Positions 36,507 to 44,843 of a stretch of DNA of 64,000 nt are shown here, one piece after another. The notes beneath the pieces are model-generated. The model made no database searches. It saw nothing but the letters and a program-made list of their open reading frames with translations, and was not told where the DNA came from. The translations under genes and the position numbers were made by a program. The DNA is from Desertimonas sp963772825 (GTDB lineage Bacteria > Actinomycetota > Acidimicrobiia > Acidimicrobiales > Ilumatobacteraceae). Position 1 is the first letter of the stretch, and the number at the start of each line of letters is the position of its first letter. Location of the stretch: assembly GCA_963772825.1 (NCBI GenBank), contig CAVYYX010000006.1, positions 248,001 to 312,000 on the forward strand, given 5' to 3'.

Positions 36507-37934
36507 TCAGCGGCCGGCGCGAGCCCGCAGCGCGGCGGTCACCGCCGCCCCGTCTGCCTGGCCACGTGAGGCCTTCATCACGGAGCCGACGAGCGCTCCG
36601 AGAGCCTTTTCCTCGCCGCCCCGGAACTTCTCCCAGGCGCCGGCGTTGGCGGCGATCGCCTCGTCGACGAGCGACTCCAGCACCGAGGTGTCCAGCGCCT
36701 CGAAGCCGCGCTGTTTGGCGATCGCCGCGGCGTCACCGCCGCCGTTGGCGACGAGCTCGGCGAGCACGGACTTGGCCTGCGTCGCCGTGAGTGCCCCGTC
36801 GACCTCGAGGCGGGTCAGGGCGGCCAGGTCGGCGGCCGGAACGGCCGGCGCAGCACCCTGTTCGGCGAACGCCTCCTTGACGTGGACGAGGGCGCGCGCC
36901 GCGTCGCCACCCTCCGTGGCAACGGCGAGCACGTAACCGTCCTGGCCCCGTTCGACGACCACCGACACCGACTCTCCGGACGGGTCCGCCCCGGTGGCCG
37001 TCGCCAGGGCGCGGCGACGGTCCGCCGGCAGGGCCGGCATCGACGACCGCACCGACTCGATCCACGCCGCGTCCGGGGCCAATGGCACGAGGTCGGGCTC
37101 GGGGAAGTAGCGGTAGTCGTCGGCATCTTCTTTGGTGCGCAACGTGTGCGTCCGGCTGTCACCCTCGTCCCAGTGGCGGGTCTCCTGACGAACGACCTCG
37201 CCGGCTTCGAGGAGATCGCCTTGGCGGCGGGCCTCGTACTCGATCGCCCGGCCGAGCGAGCGCACCGAGTTGAGGTTCTTGATCTCGCAGCGCGTGCCCA
37301 ACGGCTCGCCGGCCCGCCGCACGCTGACGTTGGCGTCGACGCGCATCGACCCCTCCTCCATCTTGGCGTCGGAGGCACCGATCGCTTCGAGCAGTTGGCG
37401 GAGCTCTTGGACGTACAGGCGCGCTTGCTCGGCGGAACGCAGGTCGGGGCGGCTGACGATCTCCACCAGCGGGACGCCGGCGCGGTTGAAGTCGATCAGC
37501 GAGGCGTCGCTGCCGTGGATCCGCCCATCGGCGCCGCCGACGTGGGTCGACTTGCCGGTGTCCTCCTCGACGTGGGCCCGCTCGATGCCGACACGGGATC
37601 CGTCGGGCAGGTCGAGCCAGCCATCGACGTTCAGCGGAACGTCGTACTGGCTGATCTGGTAGGCCTTGGGCATGTCCGGGTAGAAGTAGTTCTTGCGGTG
37701 GAAGATGCACGGCTGCACCGTGCAGTTGAGGGCCAGCCCGATGCGCATCGCCAGCTCGACGGCGTTGCGGTTGAGCACGGGCAGGGCGCCCGGCAGTCCC
37801 AGGGTGACGGGGTCGATGTTCGTGTTCGGCTCGTCGCCGAAGCGGTTCGGGCTCCCCGAGAACAGCTTCGTGGCGGTCGCCAGCTCGACATGGACCTCGA
37901 GCCCAATGACCATCTCGAAATCGGTCGTGTTCAT
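36507..37934 (-). CDS. gatB: Asp/Glu-tRNA amidotransferase subunit B
   Basis: A 475-residue subunit of GatCAB, which turns Glu-tRNA(Gln) and Asp-tRNA(Asn) into the amide forms. It has the kinase-like N-domain (MVIGLEVHVELATATKLFSG, LTLGLPGALPVLN), RKNYFYPDMPKAYQISQYD, SMRVDANVSVR, EIKNLNSVRSL, and the tRNA-binding YqeY-like tail (GALVGSVMKASRGQADG). Its start (ATG 37934) has its GGAG site inside a copy of the dispersed repeat that separates it from gatA. Confidence 0.95.
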   Translation of the reverse strand: MNTTDFEMVIGLEVHVELATATKLFSGSPNRFGDEPNTNIDPVTLGLPGALPVLNRNAVELAMRIGLALNCTVQPCIFHRKNYFYPDMPKAYQISQYDVPLNVDGWLDLPDGSRVGIERAHVEEDTGKSTHVGGADGRIHGSDASLIDFNRAGVPLVEIVSRPDLRSAEQARLYVQELRQLLEAIGASDAKMEEGSMRVDANVSVRRAGEPLGTRCEIKNLNSVRSLGRAIEYEARRQGDLLEAGEVVRQETRHWDEGDSRTHTLRTKEDADDYRYFPEPDLVPLAPDAAWIESVRSSMPALPADRRRALATATGADPSGESVSVVVERGQDGYVLAVATEGGDAARALVHVKEAFAEQGAAPAVPAADLAALTRLEVDGALTATQAKSVLAELVANGGGDAAAIAKQRGFEALDTSVLESLVDEAIAANAGAWEKFRGGEEKALGALVGSVMKASRGQADGAAVTAALRARAGR

Positions 37935-37940
37935 CGAGTC

Positions 37941-38008
37941 TCCGATGCGAGCGACGAGGCGCCAGCCGAGGAGTGGCCAGCTGCGGCCTGCGTGGCCGGG
38001 GAACGCAG
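37941..38008 (-). repeat. Dispersed copy of the 88-bp repeat
   Basis: About 68 bp between gatA and gatB match, as the reverse complement, the tandem array at 63217-63552 (core GTGGCCAGCnGCGGCCTGCG). Its end supplies the GGAG site of gatB. Confidence 0.8.
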
Positions 38009-38016
38009 ATTCACGG

Positions 38017-39441
38017 TCATGACCCGGCCCTCCGCTCGAGTTCGGCGGCGACGCGGAACATCACCTGCTCGCCGAGCGCCGGGGCGAGCACCTGCACGCC
38101 GACGGGCAGGCCCTCGGCGCCGGTGCCGAAGGGAACGCTGAGGCCAGGGTCTCCGGACAGGTTCGACGGGATCGTGTAGGTGTCGCAGAGGTACATCGCC
38201 AGCGGGTTGTCCGTCTTGTCGCCGAACTTGAACGCCACGCTCGGTGACGCCGGCGTGAGCAGCACGTCGGCGTGCTGGTAGGCCCTCCCGAAGTCGTCGG
38301 CGATGCGCCGGCGGACCTTCAGCGCCTTGCCGTAGTAGGCGTCGTAGTAGCCGGCCGAGAGGGCGTAGGTGCCGAGCATGATCCGTCGCTTGACCTCGTC
38401 GCCGAACCCCGCGGCGCGGGTGGCCATGTACATCGCGTTGGTGTCGGCTGCCGGAACTCGCAGGCCGTAGCGCACGCCGTCGTAGCGAGCGAGGTTGCTC
38501 GACGCCTCCGACGGGGCGACGAGGTAGTAGGCCGTCAGCCCGTAGGTGAAGGCCGGCACCTCGACGTCGACGATCTTCGCTCCGGCGTCGTTGAGCGCAT
38601 CGAACGCCGCGTCGACCCGTTCGACGACGTCGGGGTCGGCGCCGGCGGGCAGGTCGGTGATCCGCCCGATGCGCAAGCCCTCGACTCCGTCGTCGAGCAC
38701 CGAGCGCAGCTCCGGTGCTGGCTGTGGAATCGATGTCGAGTCACCGGGGTCGTGGCCACCGATCACTTCGAGGGCGAGGGCGGCGTCCGCCACGGTCGTG
38801 GCGAACGGTCCGATCTGATCGAGGCTCGACGCGAAGGCGACGAGACCGAGTCGGCTGACGACGCCGTAGGTCGGCTTGACGCCGACGACTCCGCACAGCG
38901 CGGCCGGCTGGCGGATCGACCCGCCGGTGTCGCTGCCGAACCCGAGCGTCGCGAAGCCGGCGGCGACGGCTGCGGCGCTTCCCCCGCTGGAGCCACCCGG
39001 TACACGGGACGTGTCGAGCGGGTTGCGGGTCGGCCCGAACGCCGAGTTCTCGGTGCTCGAACCCATCGCGAACTCGTCGAGGTTGGTCTTGCCGACGATC
39101 ACCGCCCCGGCGTCCTTGAGCCGGGTGACGACGGTGGCGTCGTACGGCGGCTCCCAGCCCTCGAGGATCCGCGACGAGCACGTCGTGGGGATGCCACGGG
39201 TGCACAGGTTGTCCTTCAAAGCCACCGGAACGCCGGCCAGCGGGCCCGGATCGTCACCGGCGACGACGACGGCGTCGACCGCTGCGGCGGCGAGGCGGGC
39301 CTGCTCGACGAGGACGAGGTTGAAGGCGTGGATGTCCTCGTCTCGGCTGGCGATGGCGGCGAGGTGCTCCTCGAGCACGTCGACCGCGCTGCGCTCGCCA
39401 GCCCGCACCGCGGCGGCGATCTCCAATGCCGTGGCCATCAC
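38017..39441 (-). CDS. gatA: Asp/Glu-tRNA amidotransferase subunit A
   Basis: A 474-residue amidase-signature subunit that releases ammonia from glutamine for GatB. The Ser-cisSer-Lys triad region is intact: GVPVALKDNLCTRG (Lys), PGGSSGGSAAAVAAG (serines) and GSDTGGSIRQPA (nucleophile loop). SRLGLVAFASSLDQIGP and GVKPTYG follow. The start overlaps the gatC stop by 4 nt. Confidence 0.96.
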   Translation of the reverse strand: MMATALEIAAAVRAGERSAVDVLEEHLAAIASRDEDIHAFNLVLVEQARLAAAAVDAVVVAGDDPGPLAGVPVALKDNLCTRGIPTTCSSRILEGWEPPYDATVVTRLKDAGAVIVGKTNLDEFAMGSSTENSAFGPTRNPLDTSRVPGGSSGGSAAAVAAGFATLGFGSDTGGSIRQPAALCGVVGVKPTYGVVSRLGLVAFASSLDQIGPFATTVADAALALEVIGGHDPGDSTSIPQPAPELRSVLDDGVEGLRIGRITDLPAGADPDVVERVDAAFDALNDAGAKIVDVEVPAFTYGLTAYYLVAPSEASSNLARYDGVRYGLRVPAADTNAMYMATRAAGFGDEVKRRIMLGTYALSAGYYDAYYGKALKVRRRIADDFGRAYQHADVLLTPASPSVAFKFGDKTDNPLAMYLCDTYTIPSNLSGDPGLSVPFGTGAEGLPVGVQVLAPALGEQVMFRVAAELERRAGS

Positions 39442-39740
39442 GCCTCGATCCCGATGATCGGGGGGACCTTGAAGCGGCCGTCCTCGACGTCCGGAGCGGC
39501 GGCGAGCACCTCGTCGCGGTCGAGCGTCGGCTGCACGACGTCGTCGCGCAGCACGTTGGTCAGCGGGTACGGCTGGGTCATCGGCTCGACGTCGTCGAGG
39601 TCGAGCTCGTCGATGTCGGCGAAGTGCTCGACGATGTCGCCGAGCTGCACCGTCGCCAGGGCCAGCTCCTCGTCGGTCAACGCCAGGCGGGCGAGCCTGG
39701 CGACCTTGGCCACCTCGTCAGCGGAAATGCGGTCAGACAC
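39438..39740 (-). CDS. gatC: Asp/Glu-tRNA amidotransferase subunit C
   Basis: A 100-residue stabilising subunit that wraps GatA/GatB: ISADEVAKVARLARLALTDEE, LGDIVEHFADIDELDLDDVEP and LRDDVVQP. Start GTG 39740; TAGGCT lies 7 nt upstream, inside the end of lgt, so gatCAB may have its own leaderless promoter besides read-through from lgt. Confidence 0.93.
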   Translation of the reverse strand: MSDRISADEVAKVARLARLALTDEELALATVQLGDIVEHFADIDELDLDDVEPMTQPYPLTNVLRDDVVQPTLDRDEVLAAAPDVEDGRFKVPPIIGIEA

Positions 39741-39747
39741 AGCCCGG

Positions 39748-39753
39748 AGCCTA
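39748..39753 (-). promoter_or_regulatory. -10 box, leaderless gatC start
   Basis: On the minus strand TAGGCT, then CCGGGCT and the GTG of gatC; it overlaps the last codon of lgt. Confidence 0.45.
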
Positions 39754-40575
39754 CGGAGCGGAGGACGGGGCGGGGCGGGTGATGCCATCACGGCGGATCG
39801 CCCACACCGTGTACGCCACGCCTCCGACGATCGCGGCGATCGCCGTCCACTGGTTGATCCGCAACCCGCCGATCTCGTTGGCCCGGTCGATGCGCAGGCT
39901 CTCGACCCACAACCGCCCGACCCCGTAGCCGGCGACGTACACGGCCATCAGGCTGCCGCGGGGCAACCGCCAGCGCCGATCGATCCACAGCAGCGCGCCG
40001 CACAGGGCGAGGTTCCACAGCGACTCGTAGAGGAACGTCGGATGGAAGGTGGTACCCGACGCGTACCCGGCCGGCAGGTGCTCGTCGTCGATCTCCAGCG
40101 CCCACGGCAGGTCGGTGGGCCGGCCGTAGAGCTCTTGATTGAACCAGTTGCCCCACCGGCCGATGGCCTGGGCGAGGGGGATGCACGGGGCCGCGCAGGT
40201 CGCCGCGTCGGCAAAGCCGATGCCGTGGCGGCGGGCCACCCACATCCCCACGGGGATGCCGGCGATCAGTCCGCCAGGGATCCCCAAGCCGCCCTCCCAG
40301 ATCTTCGGGATGTCGCCGAGGTCGTTCTCGAAGAGCTGCCAGTCGGTGATGACGTGATAGAGCCGGGCGCCGATCACCCCGGCGAGCACGGCCCACAGTC
40401 CGATCTGCCCGGCGACGTCGCGGTTGGCCAGGCCGCGCGCCTCGACGCGCCTGCCGAACAGCCACACGGCGGCGAGCACGCCGAGGGCGATCATCAGGCC
40501 GTAGGCGTTGAGCGACAGCGGCCCGATGTCGAGCGAGTTGCCGCCCGGGCTCGGCAACGAGGCGAAGACGGTCAT
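39751..40575 (-). CDS. lgt: Prolipoprotein diacylglyceryl transferase
   Basis: A 274-residue multi-spanning membrane enzyme that moves a diacylglyceryl group from phosphatidylglycerol to the lipobox cysteine of prolipoproteins. The signature is IGRWGNWFNQELYG (family R-x-GN-x-x-N-x-E), with GARLYHVITDW and HPTFLYESLWNLA also matching. Its ATG overlaps the stop of the upstream esterase (ATGA). Confidence 0.95.
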   Translation of the reverse strand: MTVFASLPSPGGNSLDIGPLSLNAYGLMIALGVLAAVWLFGRRVEARGLANRDVAGQIGLWAVLAGVIGARLYHVITDWQLFENDLGDIPKIWEGGLGIPGGLIAGIPVGMWVARRHGIGFADAATCAAPCIPLAQAIGRWGNWFNQELYGRPTDLPWALEIDDEHLPAGYASGTTFHPTFLYESLWNLALCGALLWIDRRWRLPRGSLMAVYVAGYGVGRLWVESLRIDRANEIGGLRINQWTAIAAIVGGVAYTVWAIRRDGITRPAPSSAP

Positions 40576-41369
40576 CGACCCTCCGGCGCATCGATCAGCG
40601 CGGTGTGGCGAAGAGCGAACTCGACGGCGGCGGCGATGATCTCGAGGCGGTCGTAGTCCTGGGTGGCGACGTGATAGCTGCGCTCCAGCCAGCGATGGTC
40701 GACGTCGCCGCCGTACGTGCGGGCGAGATGCTCACTCTGGGCAGGGTCGACGACGTGGTCCTGCCGGGAGGTGAACAGCAGGAGCGGCATCGTCAATTCG
40801 CCGTAGCGGCCGGTCATCGGCACGAGTCCGTCGTCGAGCAGCGAGATCAGCGGGGCCAGCGGCGTGCCGTCGTAGGCGACCTCGGTGACTCCGGGCTTGG
40901 CGATGTCGCTGCCGATTCCCGGGGCGACGTCGGTACCGGTGGCAAGAAGGTCGGCGATCATCTCGCGCACGTCGGCCGGTTGTGGCTCGGTGAGCGGGTT
41001 GACGAGCACGAGACCGCGGATCGCCGGGTGCTGCAACGCCGACCAGAGGCCCAGCGAGCCGCCCATCGACTGACCGACCACGACGATCCGCGCCGTGCGG
41101 CCTTCCAGACGCCGATAGGCCGCAGCCACCGCGCCACTCCAGTCCGCCCAGCGGGTGGGCAGCATGTCCCGGACCGCTGTGCCGTGTCCGGGGAGCCGGG
41201 GGACCTCGACGTGCAATCCGGCCGCGGCCATCGCCTCGGCGATGCCGCGCATCGACGCCGGGCTGCCGGTGAAACCGTGCAGCGCCAAAACCCCACCGGC
41301 GTCTTCGGCAGCGACGACCGAGATCGGCTCGGCGCCCGGCACGACGGGATGCTCGTAGGGCTCGCTCAC
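40572..41369 (-). CDS. Alpha/beta hydrolase, Est30/monoglyceride lipase type
   Basis: A 265-residue serine hydrolase. The oxyanion region is LALHGFTGSPASM, the nucleophile elbow VVGQSMGGSLGLW, the acid in LLLFTSRQDHVVDP, and the histidine in RSYHVATQDYD. This layout matches small carboxylesterases such as Est30, acting on short acyl esters in the cytosol. Start GTG 41369. It heads the lgt-gatCAB run. Confidence 0.88.
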   Translation of the reverse strand: MSEPYEHPVVPGAEPISVVAAEDAGGVLALHGFTGSPASMRGIAEAMAAAGLHVEVPRLPGHGTAVRDMLPTRWADWSGAVAAAYRRLEGRTARIVVVGQSMGGSLGLWSALQHPAIRGLVLVNPLTEPQPADVREMIADLLATGTDVAPGIGSDIAKPGVTEVAYDGTPLAPLISLLDDGLVPMTGRYGELTMPLLLFTSRQDHVVDPAQSEHLARTYGGDVDHRWLERSYHVATQDYDRLEIIAAAVEFALRHTALIDAPEGR

Positions 41370-41415
41370 GGCCGGCGATTCTCACAGCGAACGACGCCAA
41401 TCACTCCCGCCAGGT

Positions 41416-41491
41416 TGGAGTGTTTGCTGCCGTTGGAGTCTCAAGTGCTGCGTTTCCCGACAGCTGACACTCCAACGCAGCAAACACTCCA
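41416..41491. repeat. Long intergenic palindrome, family A
   Basis: A stem of roughly 27 bp with a single bulge: TGGAGTGTTTGCTG-C-CGTTGGAGT on the left pairs with ACTCCAACGCAGCAAACACT-CCA on the right, around TGCTGCGTTTCCCGACAGC. A near copy lies at 58944-59015. Confidence 0.8.
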
Positions 41492-41524
41492 TTGTGCAGT
41501 GCACTCCGCAGATCGGCGAACCCG

Positions 41525-41530
41525 TAGCCT
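41525..41530 (+). promoter_or_regulatory. -10 box, leaderless M48 protease start
   Basis: TAGCCT, 7 nt, then ATG 41538. Confidence 0.45.
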
Positions 41531-41537
41531 CGGCTCG

Positions 41538-42440
41538 ATGCCGGCGCGCACCCCGAAGCGGTCGACGCGCCACCTCGAGTCGGCGGCGATCTCGGCGTTC
41601 GGCCCGGCGTTCGTGATCCTGCCGTTCTGCCTCCTCGCTCTGTTCCTCGTCTGGTTGCTCGTGCGCCTCGCCTGGGACGTCCCGTTCTGGATGTTCGCCC
41701 TCGGCTACTGCCTTGCTGCCGCGCTGCTGTTCGTTCGCCCGATCCAAGCGCTCGTTCTCACACCGCTGTTCGGAGCCCGCAGGCCGACGGCCCACGAGCT
41801 GCGCATCATCGCCCCCCACTGGCGCCGGCTGGCCCGGATGAACGACCTGCCCACTGATCGCTACATGCTGCGCGTCCTGCCGCTCGACGAGGTCAACGCG
41901 TTCGCGTGCGGTGGCCACCTCGTCGTCGTCACGACGTTCGCCATCGAGGAGCTGGCCGACGACGAGCTCGCCGGAGTGCTCGCCCACGAGCTCAGTCACC
42001 ATCTCGGCATGCACACGGTGGCCCTGACGATCCGCCACTGGTTGTCGCTTCCTGTCGTCGTGCTCGCCCGCATCGGTTTCTGGCTGGAGAACGTCGCCAT
42101 CGCGGCGACGAACGCCTTCGCCTCCAATTCGCCGCTGCTCACCGCCGTTGGCAGGGTCACGGCAGCGCTGCTGACGGTGCTCTCGTGGCCGTTCCTCGCC
42201 GCCCTCTATGCCGCCGACTCGGTGGGCAACGTCGTCGGCCACGGCAGCGAGTTCCAAGCCGACCGCCGAGCCGTGCGAATGGGCTACGGACGCAATCTCG
42301 CCGCCGCCTTGCGGCGGGTGATCGCCCTCGGCGGCGGTCGACGCTCCGTCGGCTGGCGCGAGCGGCTCGCCGCCAGCCATCCGCCGGCGCGCACTCGCGT
42401 CGCCCGCATCGAGGCGATGTTGCGCCACCCCGCCCGCTGA
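41538..42440 (+). CDS. M48-family membrane zinc metalloprotease
   Basis: A 300-residue HtpX/Ste24-like protease. Two N-terminal helices (about 20-45 and 50-75), then the zinc motif HELSHH (His150, Glu151, His154) and the third ligand Glu238 in GSEFQADRRAV. Two further hydrophobic stretches lie between them. Likely role: degrading damaged membrane proteins. ATG 41538 is set by the N-terminal helix and the -10 box; an upstream extension of the frame is ignored because it runs antisense through the esterase gene. Confidence 0.9.
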   Translation: MPARTPKRSTRHLESAAISAFGPAFVILPFCLLALFLVWLLVRLAWDVPFWMFALGYCLAAALLFVRPIQALVLTPLFGARRPTAHELRIIAPHWRRLARMNDLPTDRYMLRVLPLDEVNAFACGGHLVVVTTFAIEELADDELAGVLAHELSHHLGMHTVALTIRHWLSLPVVVLARIGFWLENVAIAATNAFASNSPLLTAVGRVTAALLTVLSWPFLAALYAADSVGNVVGHGSEFQADRRAVRMGYGRNLAAALRRVIALGGGRRSVGWRERLAASHPPARTRVARIEAMLRHPAR

Positions 42441-42446
42441 CGGGCG

Positions 42447-42493
42447 TCTGTGTAAGCGTGTAAGCGCTCTGTGGGCTTACACGCTTACACAGA
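42447..42493. terminator. Perfect 19-bp hairpin between convergent genes
   Basis: TCTGTGTAAGCGTGTAAGC (42447-42465) pairs without mismatch to 42475-42493 across a 9-nt loop. Each arm contains a GTGTAAGC tandem duplicate. It lies 6 nt after the protease stop and 22 nt from the ybaK stop, so it can end both transcripts. Confidence 0.7.
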
Positions 42494-42514
42494 TCGCTTC
42501 CGGGCCCAATGCGG

Positions 42515-42979
42515 TCACGCTGTGATCGCCGCGACCACCGCCCCGGTGACGGCGACGAGATCGCACGGGGCGACCCCGAGATCGAGGCCCCGACGACCAC
42601 CGCTCACGTAGATCACGTCGAAGAGCTCGCACGTCTCGTCGATCACCGTCGGCAGGCGCCTTCGCTGCCCGAACGGGCTGATCCCGCCGACGACGTAGCC
42701 GGTGGTGCGCTCGGCAACGGCAGGGTCGCCGAGCTCGGCTCGCTTGGCCCCGAGGGCGGCCGCCACCGCCTTCAGCGACAGTTGGCAGCTCACGGGCACG
42801 ATCGCCACGGCCAACGCGCCGTCGGCGGCGACGATGAGCGTCTTGAACACCCGATCGGGGTCGAGGTCGAGCGCCTCTGCTGCCACCCGCCCGAAGTCCC
42901 GCGCCGTCCCGACGTGGTCGAACTCGCGGACGGTGAACGCCACACCAGCAGCTTCCAGGGCGCGGGTTGCGGGCGTCAC
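42515..42979 (-). CDS. ybaK: YbaK/EbsC-type aminoacyl-tRNA deacylase
   Basis: A 154-residue trans-editing protein that hydrolyses mischarged Cys-tRNA(Pro). Matches include the DPDRVFKTLIV lysine motif, AIVPVSCQLSLKAVAAALGAK and GYVVGGISPFGQRRRLPTVID. GTG 42979 lies 1 nt after the recD stop, so it is the last gene of the recCBD operon. Confidence 0.92.
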   Translation of the reverse strand: MTPATRALEAAGVAFTVREFDHVGTARDFGRVAAEALDLDPDRVFKTLIVAADGALAVAIVPVSCQLSLKAVAAALGAKRAELGDPAVAERTTGYVVGGISPFGQRRRLPTVIDETCELFDVIYVSGGRRGLDLGVAPCDLVAVTGAVVAAITA

Positions 42980-42980
42980 G

Positions 42981-44843
42981 TCACGCCCCGCGGAGGGCGT
43001 CGGCGAGGCCGGTGACCCGTCGAGTCGGCGTGAGCACCGCCTGGCGGATCGCCTCGATCGAGCCGACGACGACGAGCCGCCCGGCGGCCCGCGTGACTGC
43101 GGTGTACAGCAGCTCACGACTGACCAGCGGCGAAGAGGCGGGCGGGTGGACGACGGCAACCGTTCCGTACTCAGACCCCTGGCTCTTGTGCACCGTGAGG
43201 GCGTAGGCGGTCTCCACCGTGTCGAGCTCGGCGAGATCGAACGCGAGCAGCTCACCGCCGCGACGGAACACCGCCCGAGTGGCGACACCCGCCCGCACGA
43301 GCACGCCAGGGTCGCCGTTCGACAGTCCCGTACGGGCATCGTTCCGTGTCGCCAGCAGTGGACGGCCAGGCAGCGGGCGCCGGTCCGCGACGACATCGCG
43401 GCCGACGTCGCGCCCGACAATGCGCCCTTCGATCAGGTCGTTCCAGGTCGCCACGCCGAACGGTCCACGGCGATGCCCACACAGGATGCGTGCGGAGCCG
43501 GCGGCGGTGAACGCGACGAGGCGGTCTTCGGCGACGGCGGCCTCGCGAGCCGCGGCGAACGCCGGCCCGACGGCGTCGAGCACGGCATCGACGGCGCTCG
43601 GCGGGACCAGCCCGTCGGTCACCTCGACGAACCGCAAACGATCGTCGCCCCCGGCACGCAGCAGATCGACGACGTCGTCGGCGTCGCCTCGACGGATCGA
43701 CTCGGCGAGCGGCCCGATCGGCGACCCCTCCCCGCTGCGGTACTGGCCGACGAGCCGGATGGAATCGCCGGAGAGGGCCCCGTCGGGTCCCCCGGCTGCG
43801 ACGAGGTCGCCGAGCACGGTGCCGACCTCGATGCTGCGCAACTGATCAGGATCGCCGACGAGGACCAGGCGACAGTGCTCGGGAACGGCTTCCAGCAACC
43901 TGGCCATCAACGGCAACGCCAGCATCGAGGTCTCGTCGACGACGACGAGGTCGGCGTCGAGGGGATTGTCGGCATCGTGGCGGAATCGCGTCCGGGAGTC
44001 CGGACGTCCGCCGAGCAATCGATGCACCGTCGTTGCCCGCACGGCGAGCAGCTGATCGACCACCGCGTCGTCGAGGTCGCCACTCGCCGCTCGGTGCGCC
44101 GCGATGGCCACCACGGCCTCGGTGAGCCGGCTCGCCGCCTTGCCGGTGGGCGCCGCCAGGCGGACCCGGAGGTGCCCCGATCCGGTGAGCTCGGCAGCCA
44201 GCAGGTTGGCCACGGTGTGCGTCTTGCCGGTCCCCGGGCCGCCGAGGATCAGCGTGAGCAGGCCCCCTGACGCACTCGTGGCGGCGAGGTGTTGGGGGTT
44301 GGCAACGCCGTCGATCTCTGGCGGCAGCAGGCGGTCGAGCACCGTCGACGACACCGTCGGCGTCGACGATCGACCGGCTCGCCGGCGCACCGCCATGGCC
44401 ACGGTGCACTCGTCGACCCACTGCCGCTGGGTGTAGACGCGGTGACCGCAGAGCACGAGCGGCCGTTCGTCGAGCACGGCGACGTCGTCGGCTCGCGACA
44501 CGGCGCGCACTGCCGAGCTGGCGCGCAGCGCGCTGAGCCAAGCGTCGACGGACGGCCACGGCAAGGCCGATTGCCCCGGCGATGGGCCGGCGTCGTCGGC
44601 GTCGGCAGCGATCGCTCGCTCGGCAGCGACGACATCGGCGATCGTGTCGAGCTCGATGCACGCGTGGCCGTGTTGCGGCGCCCACACGGCGAGCGCCAGG
44701 GCGAGCACGACCAGGTCGGCGTCCGGGCCAGGTTCGATCAACTCGGCGACCACCCCCGCGGCGTACACCTCGGTCGGCCCGAACACCGCGGCGTCGATCC
44801 ACGGCTGGAGGGCGGCGACCGCCGGCGGAGCGGTGAGCATCAT
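42981..44843 (-). CDS. recD: Exonuclease V subunit alpha, RecD helicase
   Basis: A 620-residue SF1B (5'-3') helicase of RecBCD. Walker A is LILGGPGTGKTHTVANLLA; VVDETSMLALPLM is motif II; LVGDPDQLRSIEVG is motif III; the end TVHKSQGSEYGTV and LLYTAVTRA are motifs V and VI. Starts MMLTAPPAVAALQPW; ATG 44843 overlaps the recB stop (ATGA). Confidence 0.93.
   Translation of the reverse strand: MMLTAPPAVAALQPWIDAAVFGPTEVYAAGVVAELIEPGPDADLVVLALALAVWAPQHGHACIELDTIADVVAAERAIAADADDAGPSPGQSALPWPSVDAWLSALRASSAVRAVSRADDVAVLDERPLVLCGHRVYTQRQWVDECTVAMAVRRRAGRSSTPTVSSTVLDRLLPPEIDGVANPQHLAATSASGGLLTLILGGPGTGKTHTVANLLAAELTGSGHLRVRLAAPTGKAASRLTEAVVAIAAHRAASGDLDDAVVDQLLAVRATTVHRLLGGRPDSRTRFRHDADNPLDADLVVVDETSMLALPLMARLLEAVPEHCRLVLVGDPDQLRSIEVGTVLGDLVAAGGPDGALSGDSIRLVGQYRSGEGSPIGPLAESIRRGDADDVVDLLRAGGDDRLRFVEVTDGLVPPSAVDAVLDAVGPAFAAAREAAVAEDRLVAFTAAGSARILCGHRRGPFGVATWNDLIEGRIVGRDVGRDVVADRRPLPGRPLLATRNDARTGLSNGDPGVLVRAGVATRAVFRRGGELLAFDLAELDTVETAYALTVHKSQGSEYGTVAVVHPPASSPLVSRELLYTAVTRAAGRLVVVGSIEAIRQAVLTPTRRVTGLADALRGA

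Noticed and set aside
40605..41537. N-terminal extension of the M48 protease frame
   Set aside because: Antisense to the esterase and made of the palindromic repeat; no family similarity before ATG 41538.
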